23,685 nt of DNA from Lingula anatina (GCF_001039355.2 NW_019775707.1:134107-157791), one strand, 5' to 3'. Counted from the first letter of the stretch, positions 1 to 10,849 are shown. Made by a program: numbers and translations. The notes: generated by a model from the sequence alone, not told the origin.

Positions 1-1208
1 TTTTTTTCAGTCTTGATTCCTGTTTTTGGAGTCTTTTCTTCTTTTTCATCTCTCGTTACTTTGCACCTCTTGTTCTACTGTTTTCAGGATTGTTGGGTTT
101 CTGCTTCTCCTTAACTCTCTGTCAGTATGCACTAATTTCTTTTCTTTACTTTAGTCTTTCTTGCTGGGTCAGCCTAGGATGATTCTTCATTTTTTTAAAC
201 TTCTATGTTACGTGCATTCAACGTTTCAACGTATAACGTCTTCCTTACGTGCTTCAGCAAGATTATCTTTACGGATATTAGCTCTTTGACGTCTTTTTTT
301 TTCGAATTATTTTTTGCTGAAAGTTAAATTTTCAGGATCCCTTTTTCTTTTCCTATTTGGCTTTTTGTTTATTGTCATCCATATTTGATACTTCATTCAC
401 TGAGAGTATAATAAATGTACTTTTAATTATGCATGTATTGAAGTGTTCGTACCGTGTTCGTACCAAAATATATCATATACATTAATCCATAGAATATGAA
501 TCCATATATATACAGTTAATTATTTTGCAATTAGTTATATTTGGCAATATATTCAAACCAATATTGTTCATTTTTAATGCAAAGAGTAGCACCTTTACTG
601 ATTTTATTTCTTTGCAAAATCTCTTGCCTGACTCTAATTAATCAGTATCACTTTATTGAATATATATTTTTATAAAATGTTTTTCTAAACATCACAAGAC
701 ATGAATGCATTTTATATAGTCTAAAACAATATTTTGTACCATATTTTGATGTTTTATCATCATTGATAAGTAGCCAGTTATCAAATGGTTAATGTATAAC
801 TTGGGGGTACGGACACTACATTTGGCACCAAATGTTTTTCATTGCATTAACAAAAATAAGTAAAATGTGTATCAAAGCCCGTATCTGCAAAATGGTTAAA
901 ATATTTATTTTTCTCAGAACATATCTTTGGATGAACCTGCTAGAATAGGAGACAGATATTGTGGGAATTATATACCAATATCATATTCACCATAAATCAC
1001 TGACATAAAGAGCTAGTGCATCATCTGTATGACCTTAATTGCAAATGACCCACCGTAACAGCTAAAATGGGTACTTTTTGAACACATAATTGGCTATATT
1101 TTTGTAAATGGTAGTCCTATTATTATAATTCTTTTTTCATTTTGCTCCTGTGAACAGTGTCTTTAATATTAGTCTATCAGCAATCTCCAATTATAAATTG
1201 TTAATTTA
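1..1208. other. Non-coding flank, probably plexin intron or downstream DNA
   Basis: I see no open exon with good splice sites on either strand. The first ~420 bases are strongly T-rich on the plus strand, the rest is AT-rich. A short direct duplication (GTGTTCGTACC twice) lies near 441-465. If the plexin uses the GT donor just left of 1247, this is intron and the next exon lies outside the window. If it reads on to the TGA at 1209-1211, this would be 3' UTR or intergenic. Confidence 0.5.
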
Positions 1209-1246
1209 TCAAACACTTGTAACATTCACCACATTTAATTGTTCAC

Positions 1247-3630
1247 CCTGATTGTGAAACAGCCGATCAGGACAAGTGCTCTTAGCTGGTGCACTGCACG
1301 TTGGTCGATACTTGCACGTCCCTCCACAGAAAGCACAGCCAAATTTTGTATCCACACCACCAATACATGTGCCGCATGTACTCCCCATGACGTCACATTT
1401 GTACAGGGTGGCTGAAAAATATTGAAAATATTATCAAATAATCAATACATGTTCAACATGAATACATGTATGCGTATCCATAATGTGTGTAAGTGTTACA
1501 AATAGTAGTTCATATGCATGCAGTATGTTTCCATTTTAGGAGATCTCTTATTATTGAGGAGATTAGGGCGTTAGTCTGTTTTTTACAAAAATGGAATAAT
1601 AATAATATTTTTTATTAGACGATCGGTTGAATGAAATAATTACTATATTTTGTGCGCTTATGAAGAAGGCATTTTATCCCATTATAAAAATGAGATCATT
1701 CCTTTTGTAACTCGTGCGTAAAAATATGCGCCTCACAGGGAAAAAGACGGGAACGTGCACATATACAGCACATGTAAAAATAGCAATACACTTACCGCTC
1801 ACTTGAGAGCCGATGGGTTGGTCTATCACATGGTTATTATTCCAGATTACTTTGATTTCATGCCTCTCCTGGCCTGTGATGGCTGTATACACATACTAAG
1901 ATATGAGAAGAACAAGCAGCCAATTATAATTGTATTAATATACATCTAAATATATAAGGCATTCCTGAAGTTGCTAAAATTCTACATAGAATGCATAAGT
2001 TGGGGTTTGGATACGGTCACTTGCCTTACAAAATCAGTATTTTGAGGGCACAAATATTCAATCTGTTATTCTATCAGCTACTGTAAAATAGCGTGACATT
2101 TAAAAGATTATATATCATATATACAGTACGTGTATATGTCTTACATCATATCTACTCACAGCGTGGCTCTGGCAGTGTATGGCACTATCATTCTGTCTGA
2201 TAGCTGGGACTGTGTTAGTGCCTATCTTACACTGATAATCACCTTGGCCAGCCTGGAATAACATTGGGGTTAGGTTGAGAATATCCAAAGCGATTGCAGA
2301 GTACAGCAAAATGTGGGGCTTCATTCATATATTCCTAATCAAATTTTGTTTTGAGTTCGAAGGTCTCATTTATGTCAGCCTTGTCATAGTCACTGACTTG
2401 GAACTGAACTCTTGCTTTATGGTAAGAATGAAAAATTACAGTTTACCTTCCCATAATCCTCAGGTACAGTATGTATATCGCGAAAATGAATTAAAACATA
2501 AGTAGGAAGAGTGTATAACTACAAGTACAGACTGCTAACAACAACGGGTTTTATAACCACATTTACGTGAATCTTTACCTGTGGCACAGGTAGGTTCTTC
2601 CCACTCAGTGAGATCACCTTGGTGACCTCAGCAGGTAACAGGACGTCCTGTACACGTGGCAGAAGCTGGGGACACAGGGTGGGTCCTTTAATACCCACAC
2701 TTACATGACTCTGGAATGCCGGAAACAAGACAGTGCCATTTCTAATTAATAAAATATATTTCCGTTCTTGAACGCCGAAGTAAAAAAATTGTGCATAACT
2801 AAAAACTTTCATTCATTTCTCATTTCAGTGGTGTTTCGTATCTCACAAGCATCAGAAACGGATTTTTTTCTTTGTTCGTTGACATGTTTATATTAAGAGA
2901 ACCATTACGAAACACATTTACTTAAAACAACATATGTCTGTATGAGTGACCAGTATTATCTGGCTTAATGTAAATTTTCAAGAAATAAGGTATACACGGA
3001 GAAATTAACAAAGAATTGAACGTACATTCTTTCCGGGCATCACCCCTCCACTAGGACTACAAGAACTGCTGGCGTGGGTGCACGTGTTAGCATATATACA
3101 CCAGTCACAGGCCCAACTACTGCTGGTACAGGACACACACCTACAGTAATAATACATACATACACGTGTTAGCATATATACACCAGTCACAGGCCCAACT
3201 ACTGCTGGTACAGGACACACACCTACAGTAATAATACATACATACACGTGTTAGCATATACATCAGTCACAGGCCCAACTACTGCTGGTACATGACACAC
3301 ACCTACAGAAATAATACATACATACACGTGTTAGCATATATACACCAGTCACAGGCCCAACTACTGCTGGTACAGGACACACACCTACAGTAATAATACA
3401 TACATACACGTGTTAGCATATATACACCAGTCACAGACCCAACTACTNTTAGCATATATACACCAGTCACAGGACCAACTACTGCTGGTACAGGACACAC
3501 ACCTAGCAATTAATACATATAAAGAATAGTCCAAAAACAAAATATATTGTTTGGTCCATGTTTTTATGACCAGGGAACCTTATCAGGGGTGAAAACATCA
3601 AAAATTATGGACCAAACCAGCTGATTTCGT

Positions 3631-3661
<31 letters not shown>

Positions 3662-6600
3662 TTTTGTTTTCATTATAAGCTCCCCAGCTAGTACGGAAAG
3701 AGCACTTTTTTCAAGTCAATTAACAATCTATTAATGCGAAACCTTAATTTCTTTTGAGCGAATCTAATGAGATGTACATATTACAATGAGAAGTAGTTAC
3801 CCTGAGTGAGCGCCGCAGTCAAAATATGTGAAGTTGGTCGTTAAAAACCTGACTCCCGTCGTTACTGATTTGATAGATAAGGGTATTGTGATGTGGTCTG
3901 AAATGTAAGTGGTACTTTCATCAGTGCATGATTCAAAAACGTCTTATTAGAAAATTCAAGTACAAATATGATCCATCAATGTGGTACAGACAAGCGTATG
4001 TATCAAAATAATATCTGACAGTGTTTTATTTAAATAATAATAAAAAGAAGAAGAATGCATAGCACTATTACTTCAACTTAAAGTTGGATGATGTATTTGT
4101 AATACCGAACTTATGTAGTTGTAATGAAGATATGAACAACAATATATTCTAAAATGTTCAAGAACTGTATTAAAAGTGTAGATTTTGGTGAAATAAAAAT
4201 TAGTAAATGTGCAATTGCATTATACCATAAATGTGTGGGAAATAGATTAAGTTGAATTATTTAAGGGATAAGACTGTGTGGAATATTTTGTTCATTTGAT
4301 ATATATGCAACCTGCTTAGAAATAACAAAACTCCTTACCGTCCCCAATGGGTATAGTAGGTAAATTTGTGGGTGTGTCACATGTTACCAAGTTCCCCCCA
4401 GTGACTGTGGCACTGGCAGCTGTGGTATCAAATACACACTGGTAGGTCTGGCCTGGGGGTAGGAGACTTACTGACATGTTCACCTAAAACACGAATGAAC
4501 ACAGCAGTGATCCCATTTAGATGGCAGTTAATATTGTAACCTATAGATACATGTATGAAACTACTGACTGCATTCAGCCACGTTCACAATTTTATGTGAT
4601 TCTCATACCGATGCATGCATGTGTATGACGTTGTTCAGAGGCCAAATAATCGGTTACCTTTTGCCTAAGCAATTCGGTTAATGAAGGACGCAAAAATCGC
4701 GATTCGGGATCTACAGCATTCACCTACGCACAATATGGTATACAGTGAAGAAATATTTCTACAAGTTGTTCTTTCCTGGACTCTACCGACTGTATTCGAG
4801 CGATGGATGGAGTCCACCAAAAGATATCACAAAGTTTACTGGTAACATTTTCAAATGAAACGAAAGTTGGTTGTGCAATAAATCCACGTATAAACCAATT
4901 CTTTGTACCTGTGTTGGTCTGGCTAGAGGTGTGTTTGATGGTGAAATGGTATTGATCTTGGTACACTGTCCATTATCAAAGTGAAGCCATCTTTTGGTGC
5001 CATCTGCATCTGAGCATTGACTTTTTCTGCTGCATCTAGAAATTAAAACGCGTGGATCAGGTGGTTTCCTAAATGAAAGACGGGTTTTAGCCCCCCTCCC
5101 CCCCCCCCTTAAAATAATAGTTTTATGAAATATAAAATATGGAGTCGAGAAAAATTATTTGTTCATGGTATGCATGCGTTGCCGGTAGTTTTTCATTCAT
5201 ACATTCAATATTGGCATTATCTGTGTAACAGGGAAGTGCAAGAAAGGCACTAACCTGGGAAATATCATGCAAAACAAAATACGAAATCATTGTACCGTTT
5301 TTCTTTTGCAACATTTCACAGGACAAAGGGTTATTATTAAAATTAAAAGAAATGCACCAAGGAGCAAATAAACAATACATTTAATTTACACACGTGTTTT
5401 TTATTGTTTCCTGAATGTTTCCAAACACAGGGGGAGTTTTTTGGTGGTTCTTTTCTTTAGTTATGTAAAACCAGGGGATGGTATCGTAGACTAAGATATA
5501 ATTTCCTGGTAAAACAAAAAAAAACAATACCTTTTTATAACCACATATACTGTATATATTGTATCACTTAACGTTTCTTAATCTTTTCCAAAAGCATACA
5601 CATTTTCCCTTTCTGATATTCAATATAAAGCATTCAAAAATATACACACAATATAAATAAACACACAATATTTTATTCTTACTTGTTCTCCAGACTGCAC
5701 CACCCACAGAACGGATCTCTTGATGCCAGACAATCCTCACAACTATTGTAACTACCACAGTCTTCTACCTTTAACTTACTGACCTGGGGAGAGTTTGATA
5801 AATAATTCCACATTTGGTTCGATTTACAATCTAAATTAAGAGTCCTGCTCTTATTCCATTTCATTCTTGGGCAAAAGAAAGTGTATAGATATTCAAAATG
5901 CATCAAACATTTGTCCACTCCCATCTTAGCATCTTAGCTCATAATTTCCAAAGTAATTGCATAATTCAACAATTAAAAATATTGACCGAGTATGACTTTT
6001 TCTTTTATGTCCCTTTAGGTTTTAAAACTATGTTCTTCTGCTTATTTTCCAATATAGTTACATATCCGTATATATGGAGTTGTACATATGCTACATTTTT
6101 ATGTGCCAGTTCTATTGATCTCACCTTGTATTTGGACATAATATATAAGTGTTCTCCCGTTGTATCTAACTGTATACCTTTAATGTGATCGCTTGACACT
6201 TGTACTGATGCATATTCCACAGCAGATGTATTGGACTGGATTAATATCTGAAAACATTATTACCGGTTCGAAATGTTTCAGTTAGAACACATTTGAAAAT
6301 GTATTTACCCATTTAATAAACGCTTATTACTGCCTTAACATACAAGTAGTTTGTCCATACCTTGATATAAAGCCCTAACTTATTATCAAACTCGTTTTTA
6401 AATTAATACAGTAGCTCGGTAGATTTTACCACACTTACATTATTTAACAAACGAGAAATTCAACTATCACTGTTAGTAAGAATTTACCACTCATTTGTGC
6501 GGTACCTTATTTAGTCGTCCATCATCCGTTCCTACAAAAGCCACAGTATAGCTGGTGGTGGTTGTTGTGGCTACTACTGTCCATGTGGACGACGAGGTTG

Positions 6601-7940
6601 TCGGAGCAGGGGTTGATGTTGCCGGGGTGGTTGACACCAGGGGCGTGTTAACACCACCATAGTCATGGTTACAGTAGTTTGCCCCGTAATTATATGACTG
6701 TGGATGTAAAGGTTTTTAATGTAGAAAACAATGGATAATTAGTATACTTAGCTAAAAAAACATTGACGTTAATTTATTCTTGATATCTTTGGTAATATAA
6801 ACAAAACGATAAAAATCGGACATTTTTCCTGGTGGAAATAATTCAAAGTTAACTTACTGGGAAAGACATGCAACTTCGTGAACCTCCACTAAATTGAAAA
6901 GCCTCAGTATTCCCATTCCCAGCGAAACACTGTTCGTACTTTTCTTTTATCATATTGTTTATATTATCCATTGAAAATAGACACAAAACAGTACTAGATC
7001 CTTTGACAAAGACCCCCACTAATACATGATCATTTCCAAGTTTGGTAATCGATACGGATTTTGCAAGAGTATACGACACGGTAGGATTGGACCCTGTGCA
7101 ATGCAAAGGCATTTCGAAGTATGAGTTATAGTTAGCATCATTCTGGCAAATTCGAACTAATCTGGATTCATATTCTGTGCTGGTAAGTCTTGTCTTTTGG
7201 TTAGTGATGAAATAACTATAACCATCCAATGAGAACCCAGAAACGTAATGCACTAGATAGGTTCTTTGAGTAGTGTCAGAGAGGGATATATACGTTCCCT
7301 CACCGGACAGAGCATTGTAGTTAGTTAATTCCAGTGTTTGAAGAGATCTGCTACTAACTGCTGCCACAGATTCCCGAAGTCTACCACTCTCCCCCTGTCC
7401 CGTATACGTAGAAGCCACATATAACACGTCCTGTGAGTTGGGTCCCGGTGCTTTAAAAGCAACAGTGGAAGCATCGGGAGAATTGGCGGCAATGTAATTC
7501 TCCAAAGGGTCAGAGCCTCTATGTGTAGTTACCTGCGATATATTAGTGACTGGTCGAGACTCACAAGTACCTTGATATACACTACCGCAGGATATCAGTT
7601 TACCCCTGGACTGGTCTACTACTAGGATTTTGTTATAGTTGTCTGTGAGCGTTCCTTGTGAGCAGGAGAAAGGAGGTGGATTACAGTATGGACTATCCGT
7701 GACTGGTCCAGTCGTTACGTTCTGTAACAGTTGTAAGTCACCATCCAGTCGGTAGAGAACATTAACGGCTCCAACATATACAATATCAGTGGCGTTGTCA
7801 ATCGCCATGTTGTTGAACTCTACTGTTGTCTGTCCGCTGGAAAAAGAACTGACGACTGTGGAGGTGAAGGCTATATCGTAGAGATGGAATACAGATGAGA
7901 GGAATAGAAATATCACAAATCCCATTGCCGTTTGTTGCAT
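1247..7940 (-). CDS. Plexin (semaphorin receptor), N-terminal part, 3' partial
   Basis: Plexins are single-pass cell-surface receptors that bind semaphorins through a Sema propeller and signal through a cytoplasmic GAP domain. Coding exons, 5' to 3' on the minus strand: 7940-6858, 6697-6506, 6247-6125, 5783-5683, 5035-4909, 4483-4339, 3897-3801, 3140-3026, 2710-2579, 2252-2156, 1882-1796 and 1411-1247. All junction phases agree, giving about 821 residues. Residues 1 to ~28 are a hydrophobic signal peptide (a second ATG five codons later would also keep it). Sema runs from ~30 to ~470. PSI-1 (~475-520) has the C-x5-C-x2-C spacing and FCGWC. A segment with LPPGQTYQCVF follows, then VRFLTTNFTYFDCG, PSI-2 (WACDWC), an IPT-like piece (GKNLPVPQ), VIWNNN, and PSI-3 (~772-815, with CAFC in place of CGWC). 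Sema followed by three interleaved PSI modules identifies a plexin rather than a semaphorin or MET. The A/B subfamily is not decidable. IPT repeats, transmembrane segment and GAP domain are not in the window. Confidence 0.9.
3026..3140 (-). other. Plexin exon 8: PSI-2 domain, array-proximal functional copy
   Basis: The 115-nt exon begins with one base (G) that completes the GG left by the 3801 donor, then reads CVSCTSSSWACDWCIYANTC and continues THASSSCSPSGGVMPGKN to a GTACGT donor. The next exon starts in phase 0. Its acceptor (TTACTGTAG) and first 60 coding bases are the unit of the tandem array on its upstream side. This copy alone is followed by the rest of the exon, so only this acceptor yields an open full-length PSI-2. 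Confidence 0.85.
3081..3513 (-). repeat. ~82-bp minisatellite made of a duplicated intron/PSI-2 exon boundary
   Basis: Units begin at 3081, 3163, 3245 (80 bp, two bases lost), 3325 and 3407 (truncated at an N at 3448), then a final partial unit from 3449 to ~3513. On the minus strand each full unit is ~22 bases of intron ending in CTGTAG plus 60 bases of PSI-2 coding sequence. Copies are nearly identical, so the expansion is recent or homogenised. Exon-start equivalents lie at 3140 (used), 3222, 3302, 3384 and 3502. The outermost acceptor differs (TTGCTAG) and has a better pyrimidine run upstream. The single N and the short fifth unit suggest the assembly collapsed or misjoined the array. Confidence 0.93.
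3550..3664. repeat. Short inverted repeat followed by a TTTA microsatellite
   Basis: TTTGGTCCAT (3550-3559) and its reverse complement ATGGACCAAA (3607-3616) face each other across ~47 bases. They are followed by about eight TTTA units (3630-3664). The whole lies in the plexin intron upstream of PSI-2. It could be the remnant of a small foldback or SINE-like element with a simple-repeat tail; no target duplication is evident. Confidence 0.5.
5683..5783 (-). other. Plexin exon 4: PSI-1 domain
   Basis: The exon starts after a CTCCCCAG acceptor and ends at an AA/GTAAGA donor in phase 2. It reads VSKLKVEDCGSYNSC, then EDCLASRDPFCGWCSLEN. The Cys spacing and the GWC turn are the PSI (plexin-semaphorin-integrin) signature. 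Reading directly on past the donor would stop at once (AAG TAA), which supports the splice call. The next exon supplies the first base of codon K500 and continues with CSRKSQC. Confidence 0.9.
6506..6697 (-). other. Plexin exon 2: Sema segment with Thr/Ser-rich insert
   Basis: The 64-codon exon, phase 0 at both ends, begins with a NYCNHDYGG-like segment and ends in AFVGTDDGRLNK. The latter matches the strongly conserved GT-x-DG-x-L strand of Sema domains. Between them lie about 30 residues dominated by Thr, Ser, Pro and Ala, including TTTTT. That is the composition of a mucin-like, O-glycosylatable loop rather than a beta-propeller blade. Acceptor CCACAG and donor GTACCG are readable. Confidence 0.8.
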
Positions 7941-7958
7941 TCTTTATGATAGGCCCTG
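7941..7958 (-). promoter_or_regulatory. Probable 5' UTR splice acceptor just upstream of the plexin ATG
   Basis: On the minus strand, CAATTTCAG ends at 7956, only 15 bases before the ATG at 7940. This is a good pyrimidine-rich 3' splice site. It suggests that the 5' UTR is split and the true promoter lies further upstream (above ~8000). The upstream non-coding exon could not be located. Confidence 0.5.
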
Positions 7959-7959
7959 A

Positions 7960-8631
7960 AATTGAAAACCGTTCTTATTTTCAAACAGGAACATACACGT
8001 ATATAAAATGCTTTTAAATGGCACAAACACAGAAGACACTGTAATCCGACCTCCAAACATACCTTATATGTATAGAGAAAAAAGTATGCTTTATTGAGTT
8101 GGGACCAGCGTCATAGTTAAAGTCCCCTTTTATGGGTATTAAAGCAGTTTACTATACCCCAAATCAGTAGTATTAAGTCATGCCATGTACACAACTAAAC
8201 GTACCAGGATTGATGGTCATATTGAGAAATGTAGGGGGTGCACAGGGCGTCAATTTTAAATAACCAATTACTCCAAAGTCAATTTACAAGTGCACTGTTT
8301 ATGCTTTCGTGCAAAAAAGAATAATTACTCAATGCATTTAATACAAGTACAATCTATGTTGATACTTACATGTACACGAAGAACTGGAAGACTTTAACAA
8401 AGGGTCTTATTCTGCTTAAAGTGAATGCTCCGACTGCTATCATTTAACAATCAAAAATCACTTCCTGGTTGAAGTTGACTACCGTACGTTGTAACTTGGC
8501 CCAAAATGACCTCACTGATGTTGTTATTTTAACAGTGCATACAATCAAATGCGCGGTATTAAGTAGGTCATATATGTGTACCTGTGTAAGGATAAGTTGA
8601 TGTAAATACCTGTGTAAGTTGGGTCGTTTGT
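7960..8631. other. Region upstream of plexin, no recognisable gene
   Basis: AT-rich DNA with no convincing ORF on either strand. It may hold the plexin 5' UTR exon and promoter, but I see no clear TATA box or other core element. Confidence 0.4.
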
Positions 8632-8729
8632 ACTGTCTGACCACAGGGTCTGCTCGTTGTCTGTTACAAAGTTATTGAATCGGATACTCAAAGTTTGTGC
8701 ATAGTTATTATTAGATATGTTTGCGCCTT

Positions 8730-8768
<39 letters not shown>

Positions 8769-8830
8769 ACTGTCTGACCACAGTGTTTGCTAGTAGTCTG
8801 TTACAAAGTTATTAAATCGGAGACTATTTT
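8632..8830. repeat. Direct duplication flanking a TG microsatellite
   Basis: ACTGTCTGACCACAG begins near 8632 and again near 8770. It is followed in both places by a diverged stretch ending GTTACAAAGTTATT and ATCGGA. The two ~60-bp copies are ~138 bp apart and enclose a perfect TG run (8731-8767). The arrangement indicates an old tandem duplication with later microsatellite growth. Confidence 0.75.
8731..8767. repeat. (TG)n microsatellite
   Basis: About 18 uninterrupted TG units. Confidence 0.97.
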
Positions 8831-8958
8831 TTGTAAACTATTTAAGCGGTCCCTGTTTTATCAGAGCGCAGATTGTTTGACTCCTTGTTGATTAGATATT
8901 GGCTAGATATACATCTAATTACTAACTTATTATTTTCCTGCCTTTTAATGCTTATATA

Positions 8959-8960
8959 TT

Positions 8961-9026
<66 letters not shown>

Positions 9027-9031
9027 TTTTA
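8959..9031. repeat. Compound (TTTC)n(TTTA)n microsatellite
   Basis: Roughly nine TTTC units pass directly into roughly nine TTTA units. The short plus-strand reading frame here (8873-9061) is only a translation of this repeat and is not a gene. Confidence 0.95.
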
Positions 9032-9059
9032 AACATAGGCTTATTTCGGTCTCTTGACT

Positions 9060-9901
9060 AATAAAATCATATCTAATCCCTAAATAAAACTTGTCAACGA
9101 TTTGTAGTATATACTGCTGTGATTGTTAATCTTAAATTTTAGGAGTGATATCGATTTTATAATTTCGTTACTTCATCAGCTCCAGTGGAAATCAACCAAA
9201 GTGGATTTTAAAATGAGACCATCACCTCATAAACTGTGATATGACAATGTTCATTTTTGCATTGTTTAAACAGATAAAAAACACTTAACGGTTCCCCTCC
9301 AACTCTCTTAAAAGTTAAAAGCCAGACAAAATTGCCATAGCAGCGGGGTAAAGGTCAGAGAGACCAGTCATTGACTCAGTCATGTTTTATCTTTTTTTAT
9401 CGTTTATGTAGTTTTATTTATCCATTCTTTTTGGTGTTGATGAATAAATGATTGTAAAACATTCATGAACAACAACGTCTTCTTCACGTCAACCAGTAAA
9501 TGCATACAACAGTGGACCCCAAAATAATCAGATTTTAACCCCCCCCCCCCTCGAAACCCCCTTCCACCTCCTCGTAGAGGGGGACACAGCACCTACCCCC
9601 CTTTAATGTCACAGAAACTTTTTTTGTCCTTCCCCCCAAACTATCTATCAGCCTTTCCTTTTATTTATCATCACAGATGTTAATTTTTTCTTCTGCTAAT
9701 TCCAGGTACACCGAAATAAAACAAGGTCAAGTGACACTTAGGAATGTGCTGTCCTTTGTTTCGCTTGATTGTGTTAGTTGTGCTATGTGTTGTGACTAGC
9801 ATTGTGTGGATAGATGTGGAGAGTCGTGCTGGATATTAGAAAGCGTCTTTAACTTATTACAAGAAATACAAGAAAAAATACTTTAAAGGTAGCGGTAATT
9901 A

Positions 9902-9940
<39 letters not shown>

Positions 9941-10445
9941 GTGTACCTGTGTGTTGATATGCGTGCCACAATCGAGATACACATGAAGCAGACTAACCCC
10001 CCTCCCCTTGGGGAGATTCAAATCCAATTTCAAACCACGCTTCTTACTGTCAGCTAATGTGTTCCAAATGTTTTAAATTATATTTTCATCTGTTTGTGAA
10101 AAAACGTGATTTTGCTGCGCTTAAATTTGTTCAACCACATTCGAAAAACAACAAGCAAATGATATTAAAACATGACGTAATATAAAAGAGCCCTGAGCCC
10201 TTCAGTAGATATGCCAATGTAAAACAATAAGCGATTCAGAAAAGTTACATTATCTGACGAATAAATCTATAGGCTGCAAATAATTTTGATTGCATGTAAG
10301 ATGACATTAGTTTTAGCTTTGGGTATTTTGAATCCGTAAAAATCAAGATTGTGAACTTTTCGTTGATTTTAAGCGACAAGTAATAAGAATGATTGTGGTG
10401 ATTTCCATTTTTTTCTACGAAACTTGAATGACCTTAAAAGTCTTA
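9060..10445. other. Intergenic DNA without a recognisable gene
   Basis: No supported ORF. It contains homopolymer C runs near 9540-9600, a (CT)n run at 9905-9937 and otherwise AT-rich sequence. Confidence 0.5.
9905..9937. repeat. (CT)n microsatellite
   Basis: About 16 CT units, uninterrupted. Confidence 0.96.
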
Positions 10446-10645
10446 GGGCGTATTCCCATAGATTTTAGATCGATCTATCCCCGTGGTGATTCTCACCAGA
10501 TTACTCAGATAATCCGGCTTAAATGTCCGTCCCCCCTACTACAAGCTGTAAGGGGGTAATTATCTTCGGCTGACAGCTATTTAGGGTGAACCCCCAGGGA
10601 GTTAGGTCGATCTAGTTTGGATCGATCTAATTTCTGGGAATGGGG
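10446..10645. mobile_element. 200-bp foldback element (MITE-like) with TCTTA target duplication
   Basis: The left end, ATTCCCATAGATTTTAGATC then GATC, pairs with the right end, GATCGATCTAATTTCTGGGA then AT, as ~22-26-bp imperfect terminal inverted repeats. The outermost few bases differ (GGGCG versus CCCCA when read inward). The element is flanked by TCTTA at 10441-10445 and TCTTA at 10646-10650, a perfect 5-bp direct repeat of target-site-duplication type. There is no ORF inside, so it would need a transposase in trans. Confidence 0.75.
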
Positions 10646-10849
10646 TCTTACTCCGCATTTGAATGGAAAATGAGCGACAATGTTTTTACTTAAAAGAGCA
10701 TGTATGCAGAAAAGAACTCATATTAGATAATGATTCATGCTTTTATCTTTCATCCAGCCCGCTTATTTAACAGATAAGCATGCAAAGAAGATGGAAGATC
10801 AAACAATGCTATTTATTCATCACCCAGTCTTAGATACACTAACAATAAA

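Noticed and set aside
3005-3509. Two minus-strand frames of 68-80 codons with repeated VGVCPVPAVVGPVTGVYML text, looking like a repeat protein
   Set aside because: They read the minisatellite, in which each 82-bp unit shifts the frame by one. Only the PSI-2 part at 3140-3026 is supported by splice phase and homology.
5898-6188. 96-codon plus-strand frame
   Set aside because: It is antisense to plexin exon 3 and its intron; no domain is recognisable.
8873-9061. Plus-strand frame rich in Phe/Leu/Ser/Tyr resembling a membrane protein
   Set aside because: It is a translation of the (TTTC)n(TTTA)n microsatellite.
9538-9600. C-rich block with GAGGGGG pairing, considered as another foldback element
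   Set aside because: The pairing is explained by homopolymer runs; no defined ends or target duplication.
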